Source of the DNA: Nocardia rhamnosiphila NBRC 108938
GTDB lineage: Bacteria > Actinomycetota > Actinomycetes > Mycobacteriales > Mycobacteriaceae
Direction: 5' to 3'
DNA length: 64,000 nucleotides
NCBI RefSeq assembly: GCF_000720425.1
Contig: NZ_JOAJ01000012.1
Span: 109,715 to 173,714 of the forward strand
Position 1 is the stretch's first letter. Each line of letters opens with the position of its first letter. A program made the translations under genes and the position numbers. Under the pieces are notes generated by a model. That model was not told the origin of the DNA. It worked only from the letters and a program-made list of their open reading frames with translations, and made no database searches. Positions 46,116 through 53,869 of this stretch are shown piece after piece.

Positions 46116-47543
46116 TCAGCGAGTGCTGCTCGCCGGTGCATAGGGAGTGTTCGCCGGACGGTTCTCGTCGGCCGCGAGCGGACGACCGATCTGCGGGAAC
46201 GCCCGTTGCGCGCACACGGTGCGTTCACAGACCCGGCAGCCGGCGCCGATCGGGACAGCGACCGCCGAATCGCGCACCGGGAGCCCATGCGAGTAGACGA
46301 GCTTTTCCGCGAAGGCCAGGTCGCATCCGAGACCGACGGCGAAATGACGTGCGGGTGCGAGGTATCCGGGGTTGCTCTCCCCGGTGGTGCGGGCCAGCCA
46401 GAGATAAGTGCGCCCGTCGGGCATCTCGGCGATCTGCGTGCGGATCCGCCCCGGGGTCGCGAAAGCGTCGTGCACCACCCACAGTGGACAACTCCCCCCG
46501 ACCCGGGAAAAGTGGAAAGCGGTAGCGGACTGCCGTTTCGAGATATTTCCCGCCCGGTCGGTGCGGACGAAGAAGAACGGCACACCGCGTTGCCCCCGCC
46601 GTTGCAAGGTCGACAGGCGATGACAGACCGTCTCGAACCCGACCTCGAATTGCGCGGAGAGCAGGTCGATGTCGTAGCGCAACCGCTCGGCCGCGTCCAG
46701 AAACCGCCCGTAGGGCAGGATCAGCGCGCCGGCGAAGTAGTTCGCCAGCCCGATCCGCAGCAGCCGCAGCGACTCCGCCGGTAGCACCCCGGTCTCCTCG
46801 AGCAGTTCGTCGAGCACCCCGGACTGTGTGAGGAACGCCAGCTGCGTGGCCAGCTGGAACGCCCGTTGACCCGCGGTCAGACGCCGCGCGAGGGTGAGCA
46901 CGCGGGCCTGCGGATCGAACACCCGCTTGGGCCCCGGCCTGCCGGGATCCTCCGAACGGATCCGCACCGCCACACCGAACTCGTCGCGCAGCAGCCGCGC
47001 CAGCTGCAGATCCAACCCGCCCAGCGTGAACCCGCTCCGGGTGAACAGTTCCTCCGCGGCGGTGTCCAGGGCCGGGATGTGATTGCGCCGATCGTAGAAG
47101 TAATCGCGCACGTCCTCGTAGGGCATCGCGGCGCGCGGGGCCGCCGCCGGACCGTCGTTTCCGGCGGTGAGTTGTTCCAGCTGCCCCTCGGCGGTACGCA
47201 GCCGCCGATGCTGGCTGATCAGCAGCCGCGCCGCCGTCGGCGCCCGGGACAGCAGATCGTCGAGTTCGCTACCGGTCACCGCCGCCGTCTCCGGATCCTC
47301 GGCGAACACCTCCTGCAGGTCCGCCAGCAGCCGGGCATCGGTCTCCGGCGCGAAGAACCCCACCTCCAGATCGAAGGTGGAGGTCAGCCGCATCAGGACC
47401 GGCACCGTCAGCGGCCGCTGATCGTTTTCCAGCTGGTTCACATAGCTCACCGACAACCCGAGCGCCTTGGCCAGCCCCGACTGGGACAGCCCCCGCTGCT
47501 CCCGCAACGCACGCAACCGGCCCCCGCCGTACATCTTCTCCAC
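46116..47543 (-). CDS. RamB/PrpR (ScfR) short-chain fatty acyl transcriptional regulator
   Basis: 475 residues from GTG 47543 with GAGGAAAGG upstream; ATG 47534 is possible. An XRE helix-turn-helix (LRALREQRGLSQSGLAKALGLSVSYVNQLENDQRPL, 8-45) is followed by an IrrE-like/ScfR sensor domain and a Cys-rich end (GCRVCERTVCAQRAFPQIG). Length matches M. tuberculosis RamB and PrpR (about 475-485). In mycobacteria PrpR activates the methylcitrate genes in response to propionyl-CoA, and RamB controls glyoxylate genes. Position next to prpDBC favours the PrpR role. A cobalamin riboswitch lies about 300 bases upstream on the same strand. Confidence 0.9.
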   Translation of the reverse strand: MEKMYGGGRLRALREQRGLSQSGLAKALGLSVSYVNQLENDQRPLTVPVLMRLTSTFDLEVGFFAPETDARLLADLQEVFAEDPETAAVTGSELDDLLSRAPTAARLLISQHRRLRTAEGQLEQLTAGNDGPAAAPRAAMPYEDVRDYFYDRRNHIPALDTAAEELFTRSGFTLGGLDLQLARLLRDEFGVAVRIRSEDPGRPGPKRVFDPQARVLTLARRLTAGQRAFQLATQLAFLTQSGVLDELLEETGVLPAESLRLLRIGLANYFAGALILPYGRFLDAAERLRYDIDLLSAQFEVGFETVCHRLSTLQRRGQRGVPFFFVRTDRAGNISKRQSATAFHFSRVGGSCPLWVVHDAFATPGRIRTQIAEMPDGRTYLWLARTTGESNPGYLAPARHFAVGLGCDLAFAEKLVYSHGLPVRDSAVAVPIGAGCRVCERTVCAQRAFPQIGRPLAADENRPANTPYAPASSTR

Positions 47544-47761
47544 CGACGGCACCTTTCCTCGCAAGACGACTGACAGATATCGAACCGCCCGATACAGCGG
47601 TCCGCACGACAACGACAGCGAACCGGGCCACCGGCACCGGCCCGCGCGGAAACCCCGGCGGCGCCTTCCTGTTCGCGCTGAGCAGCTTCGAAGAGGCCGG
47701 CACGGCGCACGCTCCATCGATAGCACCAACAACCACCACCCGCGCCCGCGCACGACCGGCA

Positions 47762-47799
47762 CATCCGGGTCCGGCCCGGATGCATAGAACGCCGGCGTT
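47762..47799 (-). other. Two hairpins downstream of the riboswitch, candidate expression platform
   Basis: AACGCCGGCGTT (47788-47799) is a perfect palindrome and CATCCGGG/CCCGGATG (47762-47769 with 47775-47782) an 8-bp stem with a 5-base loop. They follow the riboswitch aptamer in the transcript of the regulator gene. No T-run; role as terminator or sequestering element is a guess. Confidence 0.35.
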
Positions 47800-47844
47800 A
47801 CGCCCGATCCGCGAGGCGACAGCCACCGGACACGGCGTGCCCGG

Positions 47845-48030
47845 CGCAACCGGCAGGTCTTCGGACTCGCGGGCACCGACCTCACTAGGCCGACCCGGGT
47901 CCGCACCCGGGCTACTACTACCACGCCGTCGCTTCCCGGACCCCCGGCCCAGTGCGTGTGACAGCGGTCGCTCCCGCTCACCGCTGCGGGACAGTCCCGG
48001 ATTCCCACCGGGTTCCCTCTCACCCGCCCC
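47845..48030 (-). ncRNA. Cobalamin riboswitch
   Basis: Read on the minus strand from about 48030, the conserved core elements of the cobalamin aptamer occur in order: GGGAA, CGGTGGGAATCCGG, GACTGTCCCGCAGCGGTGA, CACTGG, CGGGAAG, and finally the B12 box GAGTCCGAAGACCTGCCGG (its complement is at 47851-47868). This order and spacing are diagnostic. The next gene in that direction is the RamB/PrpR-type regulator at 47543, with no other convincing gene in the 300 bases between. Ligand is adenosylcobalamin or a related cobalamin; in most bacteria binding switches the downstream gene off. Confidence 0.93.
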
Positions 48031-48549
48031 ACGGTGTCACCGACACCGGACGACAGGCTTCGACACCCCACGCCCAGCAAAGCAGCGCGGGATGAACCAG
48101 CTGCGCCCGCCAGAATATGCCCAGCTCGAGCGCGCACTCCAGTCGGGCGGTGGGCACAACCGGCCACGACACGCACTGATCCAGCGATCGGATGAGATAG
48201 GCCGCGGGAAATGACAGCGAAACGCCGCCGGGCGATGAGCCCAGCGGCGTCCGGTCGGGAAGCCGACGTCCAACAAGCGCCTCTCGGCGAGTGGTCGCTC
48301 GTAGCGACAAAGGGTGCGGCCCAGGGCTGTCCGGACGCCGGCAGGGGATTCGACAGAGACACCTGGACGCTATTCCACAGGGCACGTGACCCCTGCCACG
48401 ACCACAGCGAGCGCAGCCCACGCGCCTCACGCGCTCGGAGGGCGAGCGTAGAGCGGGCGGTAATCCGACAACACCCCGCTCAACCTGCCGATTTCCGGTC
48501 TCGAACACCTCTGAGGTAATCTCATCGAGCGCCGGAACGCACGGCGCGA
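48031..48549. other. Intergenic region between riboswitch and tRNA-Pro
   Basis: About 520 bases without a convincing gene. A strong hairpin at 48222-48250 (ACGCCGC/GCGGCGT outer stem, GGGC/GCCC inner stem, one mismatch) may be a terminator. TAATCT at 48517-48522 is a plausible -10 for the tRNA. Confidence 0.45.
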
Positions 48550-48626
48550 CGGGCTGTGGCGCAGTTTGGTAGCGCACTTGACTGGGGGTCAAGTGGTCGC
48601 AGGTTCAAATCCTGTCAGCCCGACCA
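48550..48626 (+). tRNA. tRNA-Pro (GGG)
   Basis: 77 bases including an encoded CCA. Acceptor stem CGGGCTG pairs with CAGCCCG, the anticodon stem CTTGA/TCAAG encloses loop CTGGGGG (anticodon GGG), and the T-arm contains GGTTCAAATCC. A strong intrinsic terminator follows. Confidence 0.97.
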
Positions 48627-48629
48627 TAG

Positions 48630-48665
48630 AAAAACCCCTTCCCACCTGCATGGGAAGGGGTTTTT
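48630..48665 (+). terminator. Intrinsic terminator of tRNA-Pro
   Basis: A 15-bp perfect stem (48630-48644 with 48651-48665, arm AAAAACCCCTTCCCA) with a 6-base loop, ending in five T. Symmetric, so it would also stop transcription from the other side. Confidence 0.95.
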
Positions 48666-48670
48666 CCTTA

Positions 48671-49488
48671 TTCCACCAATCGGAGTTTTGGGACCAATTT
48701 GGGACCATCTCGGCCCCGCCGGGCTGTCGCAGGGCCTTGACCAGGGGCAGCCAGGAAGCGTGACAGCCGGTCATCCCGGGAGCGGTGTATTCGCACACCT
48801 GGATCCCGGCCTCCCGCGCCAACCGAATCGTGTCGGCGGTGCCGGCGGATTCGGCCTGGTGCGGGCCCCATCACCCACGTAAACGCGCCGGCGTCTCGTC
48901 GGTGCCGGCGGTGGATGCGGACTCCCTTGCGCGCCACTCTCCACACACCTCCACCAACCGACCCCGCCGGACCCTACATCCTCCGGCACCGTAACAGCGC
49001 CTGACAGGCCCCCGCGCAGAACACCGACGAAAACGGCTCCCCGCCGGGGCTGCATCCGATAGAGACGCCCAGGCGTGGGTGGCCGGATCAGCGTCTGGAC
49101 AAACGAGCATGTCCAGGGATGACCCGATCGAACGGGCGGGCGTTCTGCCCGCTGCGAAGATCAGCGAGATCGAAGATGCCTTCCGTCTCACCGGACAGGC
49201 GAGGGAATGGACCCCCCGCGACGTTCAGCGAGATGAGGAATGCCCTCCGTCTTGGTGGACTCGAAGGCGGCAAGAAGATACGGACGCCCTCGATGGTGTG
49301 GTCGATCTAGTCCGGACGATCAACGCTGGCCAACTGTCTCCGCCGCGCCCCTCACCAGCAAGGTTACGATCTACGGATGGAGTACTGGGGTGTGGGCATT
49401 GTGGCGGCGGGTGCGCTCCCTGCGATATGGAACACTTCAACTCACCGGGCGAGCCGCTGCACCGAAGGCCTCCGGTAACCGGCCGGGG
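48671..49488. other. Gene-poor region after tRNA-Pro
   Basis: About 820 bases with only short frames. On the minus strand 48700-48850 reads like part of a real protein (RLAREAGIQVCEYTAPG) but is bounded by stops, so it may be a remnant. Two related 34-bp segments (49161-49194 and 49225-49258, 24 matches) form an imperfect direct repeat. No integrase gene and no duplicate of the tRNA end was seen. Confidence 0.4.
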
Positions 49489-50769
49489 TCAGGGGGTGGC
49501 CTGCCGGACCGTCATACGTTTGATGCCGTGGATGAGCGCGCTGTGCCCGTACTCGGGTTTGCCGAGTTCGACCGGCGGAACCTTGGTGATCAGCTCCCGG
49601 AACAGATGCTTCAATTCCATGCGGGCCAGCCAGGCGCCGAGGCAGTGGTGGGGGCCGCCGCCACCGAACCCGGCATGGTGGTTGGGTTCGCGGGTGACAT
49701 CGAAAGCGTGCGGATCGTCGAACGCCGACTCGTCGCGGTTGGCGGAGCTGTAGAACATCACGACCTTCTCACCTGCCGCGATCGGAGTTCCGGCGATCTC
49801 GGTGTCGCGGGTCGCTCGGCGGGCGAAGTGCACCACGACGCTGCCCCAGCGGATGAATTCCTCGATCGCAGTGTTCATCCGCCCGTCGAGATCCGCACGC
49901 AGCCAATCGATTTGATCCGGATTCTCCACCAACGCTTTGAACGCATGGGAGGTGGTCTGTTTGGTGGTGTCATTGCCGGCGGCGGAGATCAGCACCATGA
50001 ACGCGCCGATGTCCTCATCGCTGAGGCGGTGCCCGTCGAATTCGGCGTCGATCATCGCGGTCATGAGGTCATTGCGCGGTTCCGCGCGGCGCCGCCGGGC
50101 CAGGCCGGTGCCGGCGGAATGGAGGATGCCGATCTGCCGGTAGAAGAACTCGGCGCGCTCCTCGAGACTCGTGTACTCGAGATCGGTGGTACCGAACAGA
50201 GCTTCGGTCGCGAACGCGACCGCCTCGCGGTCGGCCTCGGGGATGCCGATCATCTCCGAAATGGTCTGCATGGGCAGTTTCCGGGACACCGCATCGACGA
50301 AATCGAGGGTCCCGCCTGTCTGCAGATCGGCGACGAAATCGTCGACGATCCGCGTAGCATTGGCGCGGACCTGCTCTTCCACCCGCTGGATCTGGCGCGG
50401 AGTGAACGCCGAGCTGATCAATTTCCGGTAGCGGGTGTGCCGGGGCGCGTCCAGGGCGATGAAGAATTTGGTGCGGTATTCGACATCGGGCGGCATATAC
50501 CCCAGGGTCGTGCCGTCTTCCGAGGAGAAGATCTCCGGGTTCCGGCTGACCTGCACGACATCCCGGTACCGTGTAACAGCCCAGAAACCCGGATCGGGAT
50601 CGGCGAAGATCAGCGAATCCGGCGGGGCATGCCAGGTGAGGCCCTCGGCCGCGCGTAACCGGGCGAACGCCGCCTCCCGGCCGTCGAAGTCTCTCTCCCA
50701 GAACTCGTAACTGGAGATATCGACCTCGTGATGGGACCGAATGGACGCCGCGCTGCCTGTCTGCGTCAT
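49489..50769 (-). CDS. Cytochrome P450 (CYP125/CYP142-like class)
   Basis: 426 residues from ATG 50769 behind GGAGGCG; the upstream part of the open frame has no homology. The I-helix AGNDTTKQTTSHA keeps the acid-Thr pair, the ExxR helix is EEFIRW, and the heme motif FGGGGPHHCLGAWLARMEL sets the Cys ligand at 376. The latter and the MPPDVEYRTKFFIALDAPRHTRYRKLISSAFTP block resemble the steroid and branched-lipid hydroxylases of mycobacteria and nocardiae. No redox partner adjacent. Confidence 0.9.
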   Translation of the reverse strand: MTQTGSAASIRSHHEVDISSYEFWERDFDGREAAFARLRAAEGLTWHAPPDSLIFADPDPGFWAVTRYRDVVQVSRNPEIFSSEDGTTLGYMPPDVEYRTKFFIALDAPRHTRYRKLISSAFTPRQIQRVEEQVRANATRIVDDFVADLQTGGTLDFVDAVSRKLPMQTISEMIGIPEADREAVAFATEALFGTTDLEYTSLEERAEFFYRQIGILHSAGTGLARRRRAEPRNDLMTAMIDAEFDGHRLSDEDIGAFMVLISAAGNDTTKQTTSHAFKALVENPDQIDWLRADLDGRMNTAIEEFIRWGSVVVHFARRATRDTEIAGTPIAAGEKVVMFYSSANRDESAFDDPHAFDVTREPNHHAGFGGGGPHHCLGAWLARMELKHLFRELITKVPPVELGKPEYGHSALIHGIKRMTVRQATP

Positions 50770-50976
50770 GACCGCCTCCGAACCGGGTGTGTTCTCCCCA
50801 TGGTGGCACCCCTGGGCGTAGGGGTCTCGGAATCGACCTGGACACCGAACCCGGGCCGGCGGGGAGTGGTCGGGTCGGCGGGGAGCAGGCCGCGCTCGCG
50901 AATTCGAATGCCGGCGCAATGACGAATCGAGATGTGCCCATGCTCGGTGAAACCGCGTTTGCCGTCGCCGGCGCGG

Positions 50977-51204
50977 CTACAGCAGTGGCGACCCGGGTGC
51001 CTGGTTCGGCTCGAAGCCCGGGTGCTCGGTCATCTCCTCGTTCAACGCGGTTTCGAGGACTGTTTTGGTGAACTGCTGGAGCAGCCCCTCGTGCCCGGTC
51101 AGGGACAAGCCCTGCTCCTTGGCCATCCGGACCAGCTCCACCGCTGCCAGTTGCTCGGCCGAGGGCTCGGCCTTCTTCTTCGCCACAGCATCAAGTGTCG
51201 TCAT
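50977..51204 (-). pseudogene. IS256-family transposase remnant
   Basis: Only the first 75 residues of an IS256/IS1081-type transposase remain (VELVRMAKEQGLSLTG, QFTKTVLETALNEEMTEH), then the frame ends; intact enzymes have about 410 residues and a DDE catalytic domain, which is absent. Evidence of past insertion and deletion in this region. Confidence 0.85.
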
Positions 51205-51325
51205 CACGGCACCTTCCCGCTGACCATCGGTCAGCGAATCAGACCGGAAACACCCTTAAACCCACAGTCCCGGTGCAGTTGCGCGGCCCGGGCCGGAGAG
51301 CCGGGCAGGGCGGAGTGTTCGGGGG

Positions 51326-52708
51326 TCATTGCGCCGGTTGGTCCTGGACCCAGCGGAAGCCGGTGCTACGCAGGGTGAACGAATCCGGGTCAACGCGGTG
51401 CAGAACCATGGTCACCGAGTGTCCGCCGAGTTCGCCGGTCAGCGTGGCCCGGTCCGGGGTGGTCTGGTCGAAGGTCAGCGCGGCCGGAGATGTACCGCCG
51501 ACGTCTTCCGCAAGGACTTCGATGCGGTGGGTGTCAGGGTCGACGGTGCCCGGTGCCGTCACGAGTGTGCCGTCCATCAGTCGATACGAGATTTCGCCGA
51601 TGTGTTCGAATATGACAGTGCGCCACTGGGTGGCGTCGGTCAGCATAGGCGGTGCCAGCTGTCCGTCACGGGTGAACTCCGATACCGACCACATGCCGTA
51701 CAGGGGTGGCTTCGGACGGTCGGGTCCGACCGCCTTCCAGATATCCCAGGTGAAGTACGTGATCGATACTGTCACCCAGACAGCGAGCGCGACCTGGCAC
51801 CAGGTAGCGATTCGTTGTGCGCGGGTGGTCCGGAAAGGGTAGGGCGCGGTGGACGGCCCTGCCGTGTGGTTCAGTACGAGCACCTCGGTGAGCCTGCGTG
51901 CCTCCGGGGCAAGCAGCAGCATACCCATGAGCAGCAGGTGGCCGGACAGGATCTTCACCGGTACGCCGAAGGTCATGTTCAGGATGAACACCTGCGCCAT
52001 GCTGACCACGGCCAGAATCGTCCCCACCAGCGCGGTTCGCGGGATGAACAGCAGGAGGCCGGCTGTCAATTCTGCTGCGCCGAGCAGGATCTCGTATGCC
52101 GGTGACGCACCGACCTGATTCCACAGCAGCGTAAACGGTGTGAGGTCGCCGACCGGCGTCAGCAATGTCGTGAGAGCAGGTTCGGGCATCTGCGCCGGAA
52201 TGACCTTGGCCAGACCGTAATGCACCAACTGCGCGGCAACACACAGACGCAGCACCAACAGCAACCATCCGGCCGGCCGCCGATACTCCACGCGCCGGTC
52301 GAGCAACGTCCATACCAGAGTGCCGACCAGCGCGATCACCAGCACGCAGAACAGCTGAACCCAGTAGATACCTTGATCGCCACTGCCGTTCATGTACAGG
52401 GCCACATCGACGTCGAAGACGGTGTGTCCCACCCACGACAACGCCGGTTCCATCAACCGGACCTGCCAGAACACCGCGTCGTCGGGTAACCGGGCGCCGA
52501 ACAATCCGGTGAATTCGAACAGCATGACCGGGGAGACCAGGCAGAACAGGCCGAAGTACAGAATGCAGAATCGGAACAGGATACGGGTGAACGGGTTCCA
52601 GGGGCGCGGTGCAGGAGCCGACGATTCCCGCGGCGCCGGTCGGGTCGCCGTGGTGGAGGGTGTCCGGGGTTGCACCGAGATCGGAACGGTCCGGTCGATG
52701 TTTTTCAT
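51326..52708 (-). CDS. DoxX-like multipass membrane protein
   Basis: 460 residues. After a Pro/Arg-rich cytoplasmic head come about eight membrane segments (RFCILYFGLFCLVSPVMLFEF, VLVIALVGTLVWTLL, LLLVLRLCVAAQLVHYGLAK, LLLFIPRTALVGTILAVVSM, LLLMGMLLLAPEA and others), then a soluble C-terminal domain of about 130 residues rich in beta-strand. The middle part has the DoxX-like HYGLAKVIP motif. Start ATG 52708 overlaps the stop of a 54-residue gene (ATGA). Function unknown; perhaps redox or quinone-linked as for other DoxX proteins. Confidence 0.8.
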   Translation of the reverse strand: MKNIDRTVPISVQPRTPSTTATRPAPRESSAPAPRPWNPFTRILFRFCILYFGLFCLVSPVMLFEFTGLFGARLPDDAVFWQVRLMEPALSWVGHTVFDVDVALYMNGSGDQGIYWVQLFCVLVIALVGTLVWTLLDRRVEYRRPAGWLLLVLRLCVAAQLVHYGLAKVIPAQMPEPALTTLLTPVGDLTPFTLLWNQVGASPAYEILLGAAELTAGLLLFIPRTALVGTILAVVSMAQVFILNMTFGVPVKILSGHLLLMGMLLLAPEARRLTEVLVLNHTAGPSTAPYPFRTTRAQRIATWCQVALAVWVTVSITYFTWDIWKAVGPDRPKPPLYGMWSVSEFTRDGQLAPPMLTDATQWRTVIFEHIGEISYRLMDGTLVTAPGTVDPDTHRIEVLAEDVGGTSPAALTFDQTTPDRATLTGELGGHSVTMVLHRVDPDSFTLRSTGFRWVQDQPAQ

Positions 52709-52869
52709 GCGCCCACCACTGTGATGCCCCGGACCGAGTGGTCGGCGTCGGATATCGAGACGATGACTTCATCGACGGCGCCATCGGAACCGGAGCGATT
52801 CAGGAGCAGGTGCGATCCGGGCAGGACGGCCACCACGCAACCGGCGGAATCTACTTTTGCCATGGTCAT
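52705..52869 (-). CDS. 54-residue protein coupled to a DoxX-like gene
   Basis: 54 residues starting at ATG 52869, which overlaps the stop of the regulator gene (ATGA), and ending at 52705, overlapping the DoxX-like start by the same ATGA pattern. This double overlap is strong evidence that it is translated. Sequence begins MTMAKVDSAGCVVAVLPGSH and ends SVRGITVVGA; one Cys, no membrane helix. ATG 52863 is an alternative start. No family recognised. Confidence 0.65.
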   Translation of the reverse strand: MTMAKVDSAGCVVAVLPGSHLLLNRSGSDGAVDEVIVSISDADHSVRGITVVGA

Positions 52870-53408
52870 CCTTCCGTCAGTGGGAGCAGGATGGTCGCCA
52901 GCAAGCGCGGCGTTCGTCCCCCTCCTGGTTCATTCGCGAGCAACGGTTGCACCAGCTCGGCGAAGTTTTGGGCGAAGCGCGCGAACTCCGCGTCGTCCAG
53001 GTGTAGCGCCACCTGCTGGTACCCGGCGCCGTCCGCCACCAGATCGATGGACTCCCTGGCGAGATAGCGGGTGAACTCCGATAGCAGGCTGCTGACGAAT
53101 GCCGTGAAGTATCGTGCGTGCTCCTGCGGAGTAGCCGAGGCCAAACTCTCCGCCGTCGGTGTCACGCCGCCTTCGGGCACCGAATACACCCGCTCGGTCG
53201 CGCCGCCGACCTTACGCTCGGCAACCACCTCCAGCATTCCTGCTTCGGCGAGCGTTGAGATGTGCCGGTAGAGCGTGGCCTGCGGCACATCCGGCAATAG
53301 ACCGGCCAGATCGGATGCAGTTCGGCGGGTCCCGGACACCGAAGTAAGGATTCGGATCCGCACCGGATGCAGTGCAAGGTCCGCCCAACGTTCCGATGAT
53401 GCGCCCAT
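52866..53408 (-). CDS. ArsR-like winged-helix regulator
   Basis: 180 residues. N-terminal winged helix: LALHPVRIRILTSVSGTRRTASDLAGLLPDVPQATLYRHISTLAEAGML with wing GGATERVYSVP. The C-terminal 90 residues form a helical domain found in several actinobacterial HTH proteins. First gene of a three-gene operon joined by ATGA overlaps (regulator, 54-residue protein, DoxX-like protein). A near-perfect 26-bp palindrome lies 8 bp before its start, pointing to autoregulation. Confidence 0.87.
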   Translation of the reverse strand: MGASSERWADLALHPVRIRILTSVSGTRRTASDLAGLLPDVPQATLYRHISTLAEAGMLEVVAERKVGGATERVYSVPEGGVTPTAESLASATPQEHARYFTAFVSSLLSEFTRYLARESIDLVADGAGYQQVALHLDDAEFARFAQNFAELVQPLLANEPGGGRTPRLLATILLPLTEG

Positions 53409-53415
53409 GACCCAA

Positions 53416-53441
53416 CATTATCATTATCGATAACGAGAATG
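53416..53441. promoter_or_regulatory. 26-bp operator of the DoxX operon
   Basis: The 26-bp segment matches its own reverse complement at 22 positions, with the perfect core TTATCGATAA (53424-53433). AT-rich in GC-rich surroundings and directly upstream of the regulator start. Confidence 0.65.
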
Positions 53442-53454
53442 AAGCGAGTCGGTG

Positions 53455-53830
53455 GACAACCGGGGCACGCATCCACCGAGTGCCCGCGGGACCGGTTCGT
53501 GCCGGTCGAAGACCGGTCGGGGGCCGCCGAAGTAGATCACCGCGTCCGGTGAGCCGATCGCGGGAGCGATGGTCATGATCTGGCCGTGCAGCTGGTCCGC
53601 GCCCAGGCCGGTCACCAGATCTGCTGCGGCGCCGTCCTGTTCTGACGGGCCGTCGGCAGGTTGACCACGGTGCGCCCGGCGAGGCGGCGCCTGCGGCCAT
53701 CAGCCGCTCGGCCTTTTCGGGCGACCGGTTCCAGACAGTGAGCGGGTGTCCGGCCCCCAGCAGGACGAGGGCCGGACACTCCATTTCTCCCGAACCGAAT
53801 AGTGCGATGGTCGTGATTCTGCGATCTCGT
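53455..53830 (-). pseudogene. Degraded NAD(P)-binding 6PGDH/imine-reductase-like gene
   Basis: Pieces of an NAD(P)-dependent 6-phosphogluconate-dehydrogenase-like or imine-reductase-like protein in different frames: TTIALFGSGEM and GHPLTVWNRSPEKAERLMAAGA (N-terminal Rossmann part), GRTVVNLPTA, then GQIMTIAPAIGSPDAVIYFGGPRPVFDRHEPV. Frameshifts and internal deletions separate them, and the C-terminal domain is missing. Family members are about 290 residues; here fewer than 130 can be traced. Confidence 0.75.
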
Positions 53831-53869
53831 TGCTTACAACAAACGGTCGAATCTCGACCATTGCCGAGA

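Noticed and set aside
47544..48362. N-terminal extension of the RamB/PrpR-type regulator to 48362
   Set aside because: The frame is open but runs through the cobalamin riboswitch and has no homology; GTG 47543 has a ribosome-binding site and gives the family's usual length.
48589..48822. End of a phage integrase beside tRNA-Pro (EMVPNWSQN on the minus strand)
   Set aside because: The short end resembles integrase tails, but there is no catalytic Arg-His-Arg-Tyr domain upstream, and the frame runs through the terminator and tRNA. No duplicated att sequence was found.
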